Source of the DNA: Nitrospira sp. Ga0074138
GTDB lineage: Bacteria; Nitrospirota; Nitrospiria; Nitrospirales; Nitrospiraceae
Reading direction: 5' to 3'
Length of the DNA stretch: 64,000 nt
Assembly (NCBI GenBank): GCA_001464735.1
Contig: LNDU01000037.1
Location: forward strand, 29,250 to 93,249
Position numbers and translations under genes: made by a program. Position 1 is the stretch's first letter, and the number at the start of each line of letters is the position of its first letter. The notes beneath the pieces are model-generated. The model made no database searches, had not been told where the DNA came from, and saw nothing but the letters and a program-made list of their open reading frames with translations. Shown piece after piece: positions 34,362 to 45,293 of this stretch.

Positions 34362-37300
34362 ATGTCGATATCGCACGAGAGTTCTATTGCAGCGCTCTTG
34401 CAGGAGCGCATCCTTATCCTCGACGGAGCGATGGGGACCATGATCCAGCAACGTAAGCTGGATGAGGCCGCCTTTCGTGGCGAGCGCTTCAAGGATTGGA
34501 AAAAAGATCTGAAGGGACACAACGATCTGTTGAACCTTACGCAGCCCACCATCATCGAAGAGATTCATCGACAGTACTTGGAAGCTGGTGCGGATATCGT
34601 TGAAACCAATACATTTAATTCCCAGACGATCTCCTTGGCGGATTATGGGATGGACACCCTTGGCTATGAATTGTCCAAAGCTGGCGCAGAGTGTGCCAAG
34701 CGGGCAGTCGCGGCGGTGCAGCGAGCGCAACCTGGACGGCGGTGTTTCGTCGCTGGAGCCATCGGACCGACGACCAAGACCTCCTCGATTTCCACCGATG
34801 TCAACAATCCGGCAGCTCGAGGGGCCATCTATGAAGAGTTGGTGGGTGCCTATGGCGAACAAGTTAGGGGCTTGCTCGAAGGCGGTGCGGATCTTCTGCT
34901 CGTGGAGACGATCTTTGACACGCTGAATGCGAAGGCCGCATTCTTTGCGATCCAACAGGCGTTTGCATCCGGCGCGCGCCGGGTTCCAATTATGGCATCA
35001 GTGACGTTCATCCAGGCCGGCAGCAATCGTGGGGTGACCGGACAGACCGTCGAAGCCTTCTGGAATTCGATCTCCCATGTGCCATTGTTGAGCGTCGGGA
35101 TGAATTGTGCACTCGGCCCAAAAGAGATGCGTCCGTTGATCGAAGAATTATCACAGATCGCGCCGATCTATATCAGCGCCCATCCCAACGCTGGCCTGCC
35201 GAATCCGTTGTTGCCGACAGGCTTTCCCGAAACGCCGGAAACCTTGGCGCCTCAACTGCGCGAATGGGCTGAAAATGGGTGGCTGAATATCGTCGGCGGC
35301 TGTTGCGGCACCACGCCGTCTCATATCAAGCGCATTGCCGAAGCCGTGCGCGGGGTGAAGCCGCATGCGCTCTCAACAGTCGAGCCCTATACGAGATTGA
35401 GCGGCCTTGAAGCCGTCACGATCAGGCCCGATTCGAACTTCGTGAATATCGGTGAACGAACGAATGTGACCGGTTCGCCGGCCTTTGCGAAGTTGATTCT
35501 GGCCGATGATTATGAGGCAGCGCTGTCGGTGGCGCGTCAGCAAGTCGAAGGCGGAGCCCAGATTGTTGACATCAATATGGATGAAGGCATGCTCGATTCC
35601 AAGGCTGCCATGGAAAAGTTTCTTCGTCTGGTCGCGTCGGAGCCCGACATCTGCAAAGTGCCGATTATGGTCGACAGCTCCAAGTGGGAGGTGTTGGAGA
35701 CCGGCCTGAAAAATATCCAAGGCAAAGCGGTCGTGAACAGTGTCAGTTTGAAGGAAGGCGAACAGAAATTCATCGACCAGGCGACTCTCATCCATCGCTA
35801 TGGTGCGGCCGTCGTCGTCATGGCGTTCGATGAAAAGGGCCAGGCCGATACGTTGGAGCGGAAGCAGGAGATCTGTGCGCGCTCGTACAAGATCCTCACG
35901 GAACAAGTCGGCTTTCCTCCGCAAGACATTATCTTCGATCCGAACATCTTGACTGTCGCAACGGGGATTGACGAGCACAACAACTACGCGATCAATTTCA
36001 TCGAGGCGACGCGCTGGATCAAACAGCATTTACCGGGTGCGAAGGTCAGCGGGGGGATCAGTAACATCTCCTTTTCCTTCCGTGGCAACAATGTGGTGCG
36101 GGAAGCGATGCATGCAGCCTTTCTCTATCATGCGATCAAGGCCGGGTTGGATATGGGCATCGTCAACGCTGGCCAGTTGGCGGTGTATGAGGAGATTCCG
36201 AAGGACTTGCTCGAACTTGTCGAGGACGTGTTGTTTAATCGACGACCCGATGCGACCGAACGACTGGTGAATTTTGCCGAGACGGTGAAGGCGAAGGGGA
36301 AAGCGGCTGTCAAGGACGATGAGTGGCGCCAGGGCACGGTTGAGGAGCGGCTCTCCCATGCGCTGGTCAAGGGCATCACCGACTACATCGATCAGGATAC
36401 GGAAGAGGCGCGTCAGAAATACCCAAAGCCTCTGGAAGTGATCGAAGGCCCGCTGATGGCCGGGATGAATATCGTCGGCGACCTATTCGGATCAGGCAAG
36501 ATGTTCTTGCCGCAGGTCGTCAAGAGCGCGCGCGTCATGAAGAAGGCCGTGGCCTATCTCATGCCGTATATGGAAGAAGAGAAGAAGCGGTCCGGCAATT
36601 TTCGGGCGCAGGGGAAGGTCTTGCTTGCGACCGTGAAGGGAGACGTGCACGACATCGGAAAAAACATTGTCGGAGTCGTCCTTGGTTGTAACAACTACGA
36701 AGTGATCGATCTTGGCGTGATGGTATCCTGCGAAAAAATTCTCGCCGCAGCACGAGACAACAAAGCCGACATCATCGGCCTGAGCGGCCTCATCACGCCC
36801 TCGCTCGACGAGATGGTCCATGTGGCGAAGGAAATGACGCGCGAGGGGTTCGATGTGCCGCTCTTAATCGGCGGCGCCACGACCAGCAAGGCCCACACGG
36901 CAGTCAAGATCGCCCCCTCCTATGAACCCGGCGTGGTTCACGTGCTGGATGCCTCTCGTGCGGTGGGTGTCGTGGGAAGTTTGGTGAGCCAAACGCAGAA
37001 AGAAGGTTTCGTCCGGCAAGTACGGGACGACTATGCGCGGATGAGGCAAGCGCATCAGGATCGAGGAGCCAAGACGCTTCTTTCGATCGCCCAGGCGCGC
37101 GCCAATCGGTTCATGTCAGACTGGGCGGGCGTCGATATTCCCGTGCCGACGGCGTTGGGCGTCCGGACGATTGCCGATCAACCGTTGGTCGAACTGATTC
37201 CCTACATCGATTGGTCGCCCTTCTTCCATACGTGGGAACTCAGAGGTCGGTATCCGACGATCTTTGACGAACCAACCGTCGGCCCTAGGGCTAAGGAATT

Positions 37301-38057
37301 GTATGAGGATGCGAGACGTCTCTTGGATGAGATTGTTCATAAAAAACAGCTCAAAGCCAGGGGAGTCTATGGAGTCTTCCCCGCATCGAGTGTGGGGGAT
37401 GATATTGAGCTCTATCAGGATACGTATCGGAAGACGGTGCTCACCACGATCCATCATCTGCGACAGCAATCGGAGAAGCCTGCCGGCCAGCCCAATCTCG
37501 CACTGGCTGATTATGTTGCACCGAAGGAATGCGGTCGGCAGGATTACATCGGAGCGTTTGCCGTAACGACCGGCATCGAACTGGATGAACTCTGTCGGGG
37601 GTTTGATAACGACCATGATGATTACAATTCGATCATGGCCAAGGCTCTTGCGGATCGACTGGCCGAAGCCTTTGCCGAATGTCTCCATAAGCGAGTCAGA
37701 GAAGAGTGGGGATATGGGAAGCATGAACAGCTGACGAGTGACGATCTGATCCGTGAGAAATACCGCGGCATCCGGCCGGCACCGGGATATCCGGCTTGTC
37801 CGGACCATACGGAAAAGCAACTGCTGTTTGACCTCTTGTCGGCAGAACAGAACAGTGGCATCACTCTGACCGAAAGCTATGCCATGTTGCCAACCGCGTC
37901 AGTCAGCGGGTTCTATTTTGCCCATCCTGAGGCGAAATATTTCGCGGTGGGGAAAATCGGAAAAGATCAGGTCGAAGACTATGCCCGCCGCAAGGGCATG
38001 GATCTGCGCACCGTCGAGCGTTGGCTCTCGCCGAATCTGAATTACGAGCCTGAATGA
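34362..38057 (+). CDS. metH: Cobalamin-dependent methionine synthase
   Basis: About 1231 residues from ATG 34362 (GTG at 34356 possible). It methylates homocysteine with methyl-tetrahydrofolate through cob(I)alamin. Domains in order: homocysteine-binding barrel ([12 protein letters not shown]; zinc Cys pair in VGGCCGTTP, plus Cys in VGMNCALG), pterin-binding barrel ([22 protein letters not shown]), cap and cobalamin domains (DVHDIGKN, His ligand to cobalt; [18 protein letters not shown]) and the reactivation domain binding S-adenosylmethionine ([12 protein letters not shown]). Full length, no missing domain seen. I see no cobalamin riboswitch in the short upstream gap. Confidence 0.96.
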   Translation: MSISHESSIAALLQERILILDGAMGTMIQQRKLDEAAFRGERFKDWKKDLKGHNDLLNLTQPTIIEEIHRQYLEAGADIVETNTFNSQTISLADYGMDTLGYELSKAGAECAKRAVAAVQRAQPGRRCFVAGAIGPTTKTSSISTDVNNPAARGAIYEELVGAYGEQVRGLLEGGADLLLVETIFDTLNAKAAFFAIQQAFASGARRVPIMASVTFIQAGSNRGVTGQTVEAFWNSISHVPLLSVGMNCALGPKEMRPLIEELSQIAPIYISAHPNAGLPNPLLPTGFPETPETLAPQLREWAENGWLNIVGGCCGTTPSHIKRIAEAVRGVKPHALSTVEPYTRLSGLEAVTIRPDSNFVNIGERTNVTGSPAFAKLILADDYEAALSVARQQVEGGAQIVDINMDEGMLDSKAAMEKFLRLVASEPDICKVPIMVDSSKWEVLETGLKNIQGKAVVNSVSLKEGEQKFIDQATLIHRYGAAVVVMAFDEKGQADTLERKQEICARSYKILTEQVGFPPQDIIFDPNILTVATGIDEHNNYAINFIEATRWIKQHLPGAKVSGGISNISFSFRGNNVVREAMHAAFLYHAIKAGLDMGIVNAGQLAVYEEIPKDLLELVEDVLFNRRPDATERLVNFAETVKAKGKAAVKDDEWRQGTVEERLSHALVKGITDYIDQDTEEARQKYPKPLEVIEGPLMAGMNIVGDLFGSGKMFLPQVVKSARVMKKAVAYLMPYMEEEKKRSGNFRAQGKVLLATVKGDVHDIGKNIVGVVLGCNNYEVIDLGVMVSCEKILAAARDNKADIIGLSGLITPSLDEMVHVAKEMTREGFDVPLLIGGATTSKAHTAVKIAPSYEPGVVHVLDASRAVGVVGSLVSQTQKEGFVRQVRDDYARMRQAHQDRGAKTLLSIAQARANRFMSDWAGVDIPVPTALGVRTIADQPLVELIPYIDWSPFFHTWELRGRYPTIFDEPTVGPRAKELYEDARRLLDEIVHKKQLKARGVYGVFPASSVGDDIELYQDTYRKTVLTTIHHLRQQSEKPAGQPNLALADYVAPKECGRQDYIGAFAVTTGIELDELCRGFDNDHDDYNSIMAKALADRLAEAFAECLHKRVREEWGYGKHEQLTSDDLIREKYRGIRPAPGYPACPDHTEKQLLFDLLSAEQNSGITLTESYAMLPTASVSGFYFAHPEAKYFAVGKIGKDQVEDYARRKGMDLRTVERWLSPNLNYEPE

Positions 38058-38149
38058 TGTGTGGTTGAGCCCAGTAGCCAGGGCACTTTCTCTTCAACTA
38101 TATCTATTCTCTACAATAGCGCCTCAGGAATGGAAACCAGGAGCGTCTG

Positions 38150-39541
38150 ATGCAGGCTCGTATTCTCATTGTCGACGACGACCAGGATATCCTCACTGCG
38201 CTCAAGAAGCGGTTGATCTGGATGGGGCATGAGGTGCTCACGGCTGAGGACGGCGAGCAGGGGCTGAAGCTGGCGGCAGAGGAGCAACCAGATCTGATGC
38301 TGCTGGATATCGAACTGCCGGGACTCAGCGGACTCGATGTGCTCAAACAGCTCCGTGAAAAACGTTCCGGCACTCCGCCGCAGACTGTCCCGGAAGTGAT
38401 CGTTATCACGGCATTCGGGACGATTGATCGAGCCGTGGAGGCGATACGGCTCGGGGCCTGCGATTTCCTGACAAAGCCGTTTGAACCCGACCACCTCTCC
38501 GTTGTGATTGAGAAGGCCATGGCGCAGATGGCCCTCACGCGTCAAATAGGTCTCCTGCAAGCAGAAGTGGGAGGACGGTATGAGCATGTGGTTGGCCAGA
38601 GTTCGCGCATGGTTGAGCTTTTGGACACGGCGCGGCGCGCCGCCAGTTCGTCCGCCACGGTGCTCTTATTGGGTGAAACAGGGACAGGCAAGGAAGTGAT
38701 GGCACGCGCGCTGCATCGGTGGAGCCCGCGTGCCTCGAAACCGTTTGTCGTTGTGAACTGCGCGGCGTTCCCCGAAAGCTTGCTGGAAAATGAGTTGTTT
38801 GGACACGAGAAGGGGGCCTACACCGGAGCGGTGAAGCGTGAACCCGGCAAAATCGAATCGGCGGAGGGCGGGACCGTCTTTCTCGATGAGATCGGCGATA
38901 TGCCGACGGGACTGCAGACGCGTCTGCTCCGCTTGCTGCAGGATCAGGAGTTCTACCGCGTGGGTGGGGCGCAGCCGATTCGCACGGATGTGCGTTTTGT
39001 GGCTGCGACGAACAAGGATCTGAAAGAAGCCATTCAGGAGGGACTGTTCCGCGAGGATTTATTTTACCGCCTCAACATTATCTCGCTCACCCTACCGCCC
39101 TTACGTCAACGAGTCGATGATCTCCCCCTCTTGGTAGAGCATTTTGTCCGCCGACATGAGGCGACGATGGGTCGACGTTCGTTCGTCGTGAGTCAGGATG
39201 CGCTGGACGTGATTTGTGAATATCACTGGCCAGGGAATGTTCGCGAGTTGGAAAACGTCCTGATCCGGGCCGTCACCCTGTGCGAAGGGGACTGCATCGA
39301 GCCTCACCATCTCGGGATTTCGATTCGAAGGAAGTTGCCGGTTGAAACAAACTTATCGGAGGAAAACAACCTGAACTACCATGCGGTGATGGAACTCTAC
39401 AGCCGGAAAGTGATCGAAGAAGCCTTGCGACGAACAGGGGGGCACCAAACGAAAGCGGCGGAGCTGCTTGGCTTGCAACGGACCTATCTGACCAGGCTCA
39501 TGAAACAGCGAGGTGTTAACATGAAGCCACCCTCCACCTGA
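38150..39541 (+). CDS. Sigma-54-dependent response regulator (NtrC family)
   Basis: 463 residues. Receiver domain with acidic pocket DDD (10-12) and phospho-acceptor D53 (LMLLDIELPG). AAA+ domain: Walker A GETGTGKE, the sigma-54 contact loop GAYTGA (usual GAFTGA), Walker B VFLDEIGD, and sensor region GGAQPIRTDVRFVAATNKDL. C-terminal Fis-type helix-turn-helix HQTKAAELLGLQRTYLTRLMKQ. It converges, 19 bp apart, with the histidine kinase 39561-41351, likely its partner. It is the only sigma-54 activator in the window and so the prime candidate for binding the dyads at 44781, 48790 and 50421. Confidence 0.95.
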   Translation: MQARILIVDDDQDILTALKKRLIWMGHEVLTAEDGEQGLKLAAEEQPDLMLLDIELPGLSGLDVLKQLREKRSGTPPQTVPEVIVITAFGTIDRAVEAIRLGACDFLTKPFEPDHLSVVIEKAMAQMALTRQIGLLQAEVGGRYEHVVGQSSRMVELLDTARRAASSSATVLLLGETGTGKEVMARALHRWSPRASKPFVVVNCAAFPESLLENELFGHEKGAYTGAVKREPGKIESAEGGTVFLDEIGDMPTGLQTRLLRLLQDQEFYRVGGAQPIRTDVRFVAATNKDLKEAIQEGLFREDLFYRLNIISLTLPPLRQRVDDLPLLVEHFVRRHEATMGRRSFVVSQDALDVICEYHWPGNVRELENVLIRAVTLCEGDCIEPHHLGISIRRKLPVETNLSEENNLNYHAVMELYSRKVIEEALRRTGGHQTKAAELLGLQRTYLTRLMKQRGVNMKPPST

Positions 39542-39560
39542 TCTTCTTTTCAGGAACTCC

Positions 39561-41351
39561 TCACACTCCATGCGTGTCGGCGATCGGAACATATTGAAGC
39601 GACGGTAGTTCCTGTTTCGAGAGAGCCGGCTGTAGCACGAAGTAAAAACAGCTCCCTTCACCGGGAGTTGTCTCAACCTGGAGCCGGCTGTGATGGAGTT
39701 CGACTAGTAGCTTGGCGATCGTCAACCCAAGCCCTGCGCCCTTTGCCTGTTTTGGGGTAGCGGCAGCCCGATAGAACGGTTGAAAGACTTTCTCGATCTC
39801 CTCCGGAGCGAGACCCGGACCGACATCCCGCACGGAGATTTGGATCTCGCGGTTCCGTAGCGAAGTGATCTTGATGTCGACCGTTGAGCATGGCGGGCTG
39901 AACTTGATGGCATTATGAAGAAGATTGAGGATGATCTGGTGCAACTTGTTGGGATCGGCGGACACGGAAGGAAGGTCGGATGGGAGGGAGATAACGATTC
40001 TCGCTCGGCGTTCGGACGCAAGCGGGTGAAGGTCCTCGACCGCCTTGGCGATCACGTACCCCAGAGCCACCGGTTCCAGACGCAAAGACGATTGGCCCAT
40101 CTCGATGGTGGACAGATCCAGCAGTTCATCGATCAATCCCTGGAGACGCGAGAGGTTGGCCTCCACACGGGCCAGCGAGCGCCGCTGATCGTCGGTGACG
40201 GCTCCGTCGATCCCGTCCCGCACATTCGCCAAGTGGACCTTCATGGATGTCAGCGGTGTGCGGAGCTCGTGGGATGCCGTGGAGACGAAAAAGGATTTGC
40301 GTCGGTCAAGTTCTTGGAGCTTCGCATTCGCGGCGACAAGCTCCTGTGTGCGCGCCTCAATGCGGTCCTCCAACGTGTGGGTCAGTTCACGCAACTCGTG
40401 CTCGCGTGCTTGCAACGTCATGGCCATGGCGTTAAAAACTTCCGTGAGGGTCCCGATTTCATCGCCTGTGTTCCCCGCGACAAGCGGCACGGTTTCTCCG
40501 GCAGCGAGCTGGGTTGCCGCTTGCGTCAGCTCTCGCAACGGTGTGGTCATGCGCCGGGCCAACAGCAGCGTGATCAGCAGTCCGGTGGCCATGATGTTGA
40601 TGGTGATTGCAGTCGCCTGCCATAATAATTGGCGCAAGACGTGCTGAAGGCGTGAGGTCGACAGCCCAATTTGCACAAGAGCCGGAGCGATAGTTCTCTG
40701 GATTTCCCCCGCGTACAGTTCGTCCACTCGTTCATCCAGTGTCAGACCTAGGGCAGGATCTCGAGTCGTCATGAACGGACGTTGTGGGATGGGAACAATG
40801 ATGTCGTACACGATGGGGAGTTCGGATCCGCCCGCGATGCTCATCAGTTCTTGCAGCGAAAATTCAATGTTGTGGCGGAGCAGGGGCCGATTGCCCTTGA
40901 GTTGGACGGCGCTGATGTGTGGAGCCTCGGGATCAGAGTGCAGCCGAGGAGGCGACGTCACGTTCGTCAAAGAAAACCGGCGCTGGCCGCTTGGCTGAAC
41001 GGAGAACTGCTCCGCCCAGGTGCCCTTGCCAAACCCCGCCTGAAGTTCCCCATCAGAAGAAATGACGGCTGCGTAGGCAACCGGATCGACAGCGAGAATT
41101 TCTTGAACCAGATAACTCAGCCGATGTGTGTCGCCGGCCACGACGCTAAATCGACCCATCTGCGCTAGATGTTGCGCGAGGAGCGTTCCGCTTTGCCTCA
41201 GGCCCTCAGCAGTCGATCGTACTTGCTGCTGAATAAACAGCCAGCCTAAGAGGAGACAGGCGACAACCAGAATGACGGCCGTACTGAGAACGAGCTTCGT
41301 TCTGAGGGTGAGAGAAAACGGAAATCGATTCAGAGTCAGAAGCTTAACCAT
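39561..41351 (-). CDS. Membrane histidine kinase with HAMP domain
   Basis: 596 residues. Membrane helices at about 20-41 and 245-265 flank a periplasmic sensor region of about 200 residues. HAMP region follows (RRMTTPLRELTQAAT, DEIGTLTEVFNAMA), then a coiled coil. The kinase core has H-box H361 (STASHELRTPL), N-box (NLLHNAIKFSP), G1 DVGPGLAPEE and G2 GAGLGLTIAKLL. Downstream gene of the TonB-receptor/binding-protein operon, convergent with the sigma-54 regulator. Confidence 0.94.
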   Translation of the reverse strand: MVKLLTLNRFPFSLTLRTKLVLSTAVILVVACLLLGWLFIQQQVRSTAEGLRQSGTLLAQHLAQMGRFSVVAGDTHRLSYLVQEILAVDPVAYAAVISSDGELQAGFGKGTWAEQFSVQPSGQRRFSLTNVTSPPRLHSDPEAPHISAVQLKGNRPLLRHNIEFSLQELMSIAGGSELPIVYDIIVPIPQRPFMTTRDPALGLTLDERVDELYAGEIQRTIAPALVQIGLSTSRLQHVLRQLLWQATAITINIMATGLLITLLLARRMTTPLRELTQAATQLAAGETVPLVAGNTGDEIGTLTEVFNAMAMTLQAREHELRELTHTLEDRIEARTQELVAANAKLQELDRRKSFFVSTASHELRTPLTSMKVHLANVRDGIDGAVTDDQRRSLARVEANLSRLQGLIDELLDLSTIEMGQSSLRLEPVALGYVIAKAVEDLHPLASERRARIVISLPSDLPSVSADPNKLHQIILNLLHNAIKFSPPCSTVDIKITSLRNREIQISVRDVGPGLAPEEIEKVFQPFYRAAATPKQAKGAGLGLTIAKLLVELHHSRLQVETTPGEGSCFYFVLQPALSKQELPSLQYVPIADTHGV

Positions 41352-41402
41352 GGCAGCTCGCCTGGAAACCGTTACAAGCGGTCGGTGTCCCTTCGATGTG
41401 CG

Positions 41403-42404
41403 CTAGGGAATCAAATCCGACGACGGGCCAGGCTTCCTGGCTATCGCCCCCGAGCCACCAAAACGCTGATGTGCGAGGCGCATGGTCTCAGGAGACAACG
41501 GCAGACCCAAATATTCGGCGGAGCTCACGTTTACGGCTAATTGTGGCTGTGCGGGCGCCTGAATGGCACTCATCGCGGTGTCGGGTTCCTTGAGCCGTGA
41601 CTGTGCGATCCGCGCTGCTTGCTGCCCCACCGTCCAGGCATCGACCACCAGTGCACCCAGCGCTCCTTGTTGGACCAGTGTGGACGAGAAGGTAAAGATC
41701 GGCACTTTCGCATCAAGCGCCGACTCCAGGTAAAACGGTATGGCCGATTCGAAGATGACGGTCTGATCCTGAATCAGCCAGAGTGCGTCGATCGTGGGGA
41801 GCAACCTTTGAACCGCTTGAGGAATGTCGTCTTGTCCACGGATCGCAACGGCCACGAGCTCGAGTCCCTGTTGTTTCGCGGCACGATGCGCGTCACGGAT
41901 AAAGGTTTCGCTGTGTTCCTCGTCGTAGAGGACACCGATCCGACGGCGATGGGGGATGACTGAACGCAGCGCGGTCAGTTGAGCCTCCGGTGGGGTGCGG
42001 ACCGCAATGCCGGTCATGTTCGAGGCAGGGAGCCCATGCGCATCAGGGTTGAGCACCAGGCAGAACACCACCGGCTGGTCGAAAATTTCCAATTTCGCGG
42101 CGATGGCTGCCTTGAGTCCAACGGCCAGGATCAGATCAGGAGGCGAGGCGCGTAAGGACTTACCGATTTCCCGTCCTCGTGTCAGCTGGCCGCTGAGGTT
42201 GTACTCCCGCATTTTGGTTGTAGCTGGGATGGCTGCTTTGAAGCTTTGAACGGCTTGTTCGTAGTAGGGCAACTCCGAAGATTGGAGGATGACAATTTCT
42301 GTGGCATCCACGATACCTGGTAGGCTCGTGAGCCAGAGGAGGAAGAGAAGAGAAAAGACGGGCAGCATGAGGTCACCGCGCTTTATCGGCCAACTGTTCA
42401 TCAT
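41403..42404 (-). CDS. Periplasmic substrate-binding protein (PF04392 ABC type)
   Basis: 333 residues. Signal LPVFSLLFLLWLTSLPGIVDA. The family's two-lobe fold is seen in VIPHRRRIGVLYDEEHSETFIRDAHRAAKQQGLEL and PTIDALWLIQDQTVI, PIFTFSSTLVQQGALGALVVDAWTVGQQAARIA. No permease or ATPase gene is near, so it may serve as a sensor ligand-binding protein for the kinase encoded 51 bp downstream rather than an importer. Confidence 0.87.
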   Translation of the reverse strand: MMNSWPIKRGDLMLPVFSLLFLLWLTSLPGIVDATEIVILQSSELPYYEQAVQSFKAAIPATTKMREYNLSGQLTRGREIGKSLRASPPDLILAVGLKAAIAAKLEIFDQPVVFCLVLNPDAHGLPASNMTGIAVRTPPEAQLTALRSVIPHRRRIGVLYDEEHSETFIRDAHRAAKQQGLELVAVAIRGQDDIPQAVQRLLPTIDALWLIQDQTVIFESAIPFYLESALDAKVPIFTFSSTLVQQGALGALVVDAWTVGQQAARIAQSRLKEPDTAMSAIQAPAQPQLAVNVSSAEYLGLPLSPETMRLAHQRFGGSGAIARKPGPSSDLIP

Positions 42405-42515
42405 AACGCATTCTCTCAGAGGACTGCCAACAGCCCCGAGCTCGAAAGGGGTGAGAGTGTGATGAATGATTATTAAGCAACTCTTGGGCCACGGAATCTG
42501 CAGGCGAGGAATGGT

Positions 42516-44552
42516 TCACAGCTTCACCGTGAGCCACCCCATCACCCGAGTGCCAAGAAGGTCGCCGAGTGGCTGTTCACGATGATTGTCATTGAGGGCG
42601 TTGAATACAGACAGCGCAAGCTCAGCCTCCCGCACGTCATCACCGGACTGCTGTCGCCAAATGAGGTATCCAAGACGGAGATTCAGTAAGTTATAAGCGG
42701 GAACATGCTCTTGGGGAATGATAGTCCCGGCGGGAAAAAATGGAGCGAGATTCGTAAAGGCATCAGCCAGGGGATAGGATGCGGCACCGACGTGGTGGTA
42801 GAGCACTTCACCTCTGAAGGAGCTCCAGTTGATGCGGAGCCCGGCATTCACCTTGTGGTGGGGAAACGCACGGCGGCTAAATCCGTTGGAGGTTTGTCCG
42901 ATTTCTTGGTACGCATAGTTGGCGAACCCAGAGAGCCAGGAGGTCAGCAGAAACTCCACGCCCACTTCCCCACCGTAGATATCAGCCACACCGCCGTTCA
43001 GAGGACGAACGGTGTTCAATGGGATGTTCGACACGGTTCGGAATGCAATGAGGTCTGAAATATGGTTGAAAAACCAGGTGACTCGCGTCCTCAAGCGGTG
43101 CTTCCACCACCAGCCTTGATAGCCGATTTCATAAGACACGATCTGTTCGGGCTTGACGTCGGTCCATCCCAATATGGAAGAAGGTATGGATGGAAATCCA
43201 GGGAGCGTCACTGAGTTCAGCATGTTGATGCCGACCTCGATGGCAGTTGGGGGGCGATAGGCGACTGAGGCAGACAGCCGAAAGGCATGATTTGGATTCA
43301 CATGGTAGACCAAAGCACCACGAGGAGACATGGTGGGCGTTATAAAGGTATCGAGGTCGTAGCGTAGTCCGGCACTCAGCTCCAGGGACGGGAGGACCAG
43401 CCAGTCCCCTTGCGCATAGAGTCCAAGACGATTCTCGGCCATCCGGTTGCTGAGAATATTGGATGAATGAACAATGTGGCGAAAGTTGGCCCCGATGTTC
43501 AACGTAAGTGTCTCGAACGGACTGAATCGGTATCGTGTTTCAGTATCATAGGTGTTCAAGGAGTGATCCGCATCTGTTCGGCCAGCTCTATCGGTGAGTA
43601 TGAGCAGTGGGATCAGCTGAGGAAACAAGCGAGAGTTTGTTTCAGAGAACAAGCCGTTCCACCAACCACGGATCAACAGCCCATGCTGTTCGTAGCTAAC
43701 AAGCGCATAGGTCTGGGAAAAGTGATTCTCACCAGTGGCGGTTTGATTGACGATATCGTTGTAAGGGTTCGAACGTGTGAGCCCAGCCTCGGCCCTGACC
43801 TTTCCATCGCCTGAGAGGCGATATTCGGTGACTCCCCCAATCCGTTGGCCATTGAGTGCCGGAGCATCACGGTTAGACCAACGCTGTGTCTGCTCGTGTC
43901 CGCCTGAGATGCGATAGCTCCAGTTGCCTATCGTGCCGGCGTGGACTGCATTGGTGAGCAGAGTGCCGATCTCACCTCCTGCCACTTGCAGCGTGGTTCC
44001 TTTCATCTCTTCAGGGGATTTCGTGATGATGCTCACCACCCCGTCGAAGGCATTGAACCCGTACACGGCTGATGCGGGCCCCTTCAGCACCTCGATTCGC
44101 TTGATCTCCATCAACGAAATCGGCAGCTGTTTCCAGAAGACGGTGCCGGATTGATCGATATAGATGGAGCGGCCATCGACCAAGACGAGGAGCTTATTGG
44201 CCGCTAACTGATTATTTCCGCGTACGCTGACATTGAAATCGACCGCGTTCATTTGCATGACTTCCATGCCCGGGACTTGTCGCAGCAAAGTGGGAATGTC
44301 GGTGGCTCCCGAGTTGCGGATGTCTTCATCGGTAATCACGTAGACATCAGAAGGGGCGCGAGAGATCGGCTGTTCATAGCGACTTGCAATGTTGACGGTC
44401 TCTTCCTTCAAGTAGAGCGTTTCGTCCTGGATTTGCTGCTCAGTTGCTGAAGATGAACGAGGGATTGAGAACAAAGGCTCAGCCCAGCTGTCGAGCGGAC
44501 CACTCCACCAACAGACGGCAATCAGGATAGTTCGTAACCATTTCATACGCAT
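42516..44552 (-). CDS. TonB-dependent outer-membrane receptor
   Basis: 678 residues. Signal peptide, TonB-box-like segment (DETLYLKEETVNIASRYEQ), plug domain (SDVYVITDEDIRNSGATDIPTLLRQVPGMEVM, GRSIYIDQSGTVFWKQLPIS, IKRIEVLKGPASAVYGFNAFDGVVSIITK) and a long beta-barrel with DNHREQPLGDLLGTRVMGWLTVKL at its end. It would import a large ligand (siderophore, cobalamin or glycan) using TonB energy. Operon with a binding protein and kinase suggests ligand-linked signalling. Confidence 0.93.
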   Translation of the reverse strand: MRMKWLRTILIAVCWWSGPLDSWAEPLFSIPRSSSATEQQIQDETLYLKEETVNIASRYEQPISRAPSDVYVITDEDIRNSGATDIPTLLRQVPGMEVMQMNAVDFNVSVRGNNQLAANKLLVLVDGRSIYIDQSGTVFWKQLPISLMEIKRIEVLKGPASAVYGFNAFDGVVSIITKSPEEMKGTTLQVAGGEIGTLLTNAVHAGTIGNWSYRISGGHEQTQRWSNRDAPALNGQRIGGVTEYRLSGDGKVRAEAGLTRSNPYNDIVNQTATGENHFSQTYALVSYEQHGLLIRGWWNGLFSETNSRLFPQLIPLLILTDRAGRTDADHSLNTYDTETRYRFSPFETLTLNIGANFRHIVHSSNILSNRMAENRLGLYAQGDWLVLPSLELSAGLRYDLDTFITPTMSPRGALVYHVNPNHAFRLSASVAYRPPTAIEVGINMLNSVTLPGFPSIPSSILGWTDVKPEQIVSYEIGYQGWWWKHRLRTRVTWFFNHISDLIAFRTVSNIPLNTVRPLNGGVADIYGGEVGVEFLLTSWLSGFANYAYQEIGQTSNGFSRRAFPHHKVNAGLRINWSSFRGEVLYHHVGAASYPLADAFTNLAPFFPAGTIIPQEHVPAYNLLNLRLGYLIWRQQSGDDVREAELALSVFNALNDNHREQPLGDLLGTRVMGWLTVKL

Positions 44553-44780
44553 GCAGAGTAGCGGCTTGACTTGTAGTAGGTGCTGACGCCTTTCCTTCGG
44601 TTAAGCAGAGATTTTGATCAAAAGATTCGCAAAAGTCCGGGAACGGGCTTCGGGAATTTACAGGAATTCGAGAGAGGTTGCCACGGTTAGGAATAGATAG
44701 CGTTTGACTACAGAAGTTCCCGGGTTGTCCCGCAACCGTCCTCACAGGAACTCGATCAGGAAAATGAACCTTTCTTCCAA

Positions 44781-44819
44781 GTGAATCGAATCAGATACCG
44801 AATCTATTTGGATACATTT
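44781..44819 (+). promoter_or_regulatory. Tandem dyad, putative sigma-54 activator site A
   Basis: GAATC-N6-GATAC at 44783-44798 and again at 44800-44815, 17 bp apart, followed by ATTT. It matches site B (50421-50459) at 32 of 40 positions and stands 188 bp upstream of the -24 element at 44969. It lies in the divergent gap between the TonB-receptor and SBBP genes. Confidence 0.7.
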
Positions 44820-44966
44820 CCTCGAGGAAGCGCTTCTTTTGCCCTGTAATGAGATTTATCTTCCGGCCGGGAAACGTCTGTCGATCTCTCTTTTTGCGTT
44901 CGTGAGCGCGTTGTCGGCGGTTCGAGCAATCAGAAAATATCGTGATGATTTGTAATAAGAGTGTTT

Positions 44967-44984
44967 CTGGAATGAAACTGGCAT
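44967..44984 (+). promoter_or_regulatory. Putative sigma-54 (-24/-12) promoter A
   Basis: TGGAATGAAACTGGCAT has GG (44969-44970), ten bases, then GC (44981-44982), the defining spacing of sigma-54 promoters. Its core is shared with promoter B except for one base. The SBBP gene starts 300 bp downstream, a long leader. Confidence 0.68.
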
Positions 44985-45293
44985 AACAGTTTCGCCTGTT
45001 GTGAGGGCGATGAAAACAGCATTGGCGACGCTCGTGAGACTGAGTCCAGGAGAACGCCGATGCGCGATGCCTTGTTTTCAGCACGCTGTTAAATGCGGCT
45101 TTTCCTTCCAGCCGAATTACTCGGTCCAGAGTCCAGGGACTTCTTCGGCTTCGCGTATGACTGCAGCACGGCGCAGAAACGATATTGCGGGAGAGAGCCA
45201 TAACTCCATTTCTGATCCGTTCACCCGAGTGGAATGCAAGTCAAACAAGAGTCAGGCCCTGTTGTCCGAGTTATGAATAGGAGGGAGAAAGCC

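Noticed and set aside
44578..44592. Reverse-strand GG-N10-GC before the TonB-receptor gene
   Set aside because: Only the dinucleotides match (AGGAAAG, CAGCAC); too weak to call without start-site data.
45001..45276. 91-codon frame between promoter A and the SBBP gene
   Set aside because: Arg/Ser-rich composition, no ribosome site, and it ends past the point where the SBBP leader begins; more likely untranslated leader.
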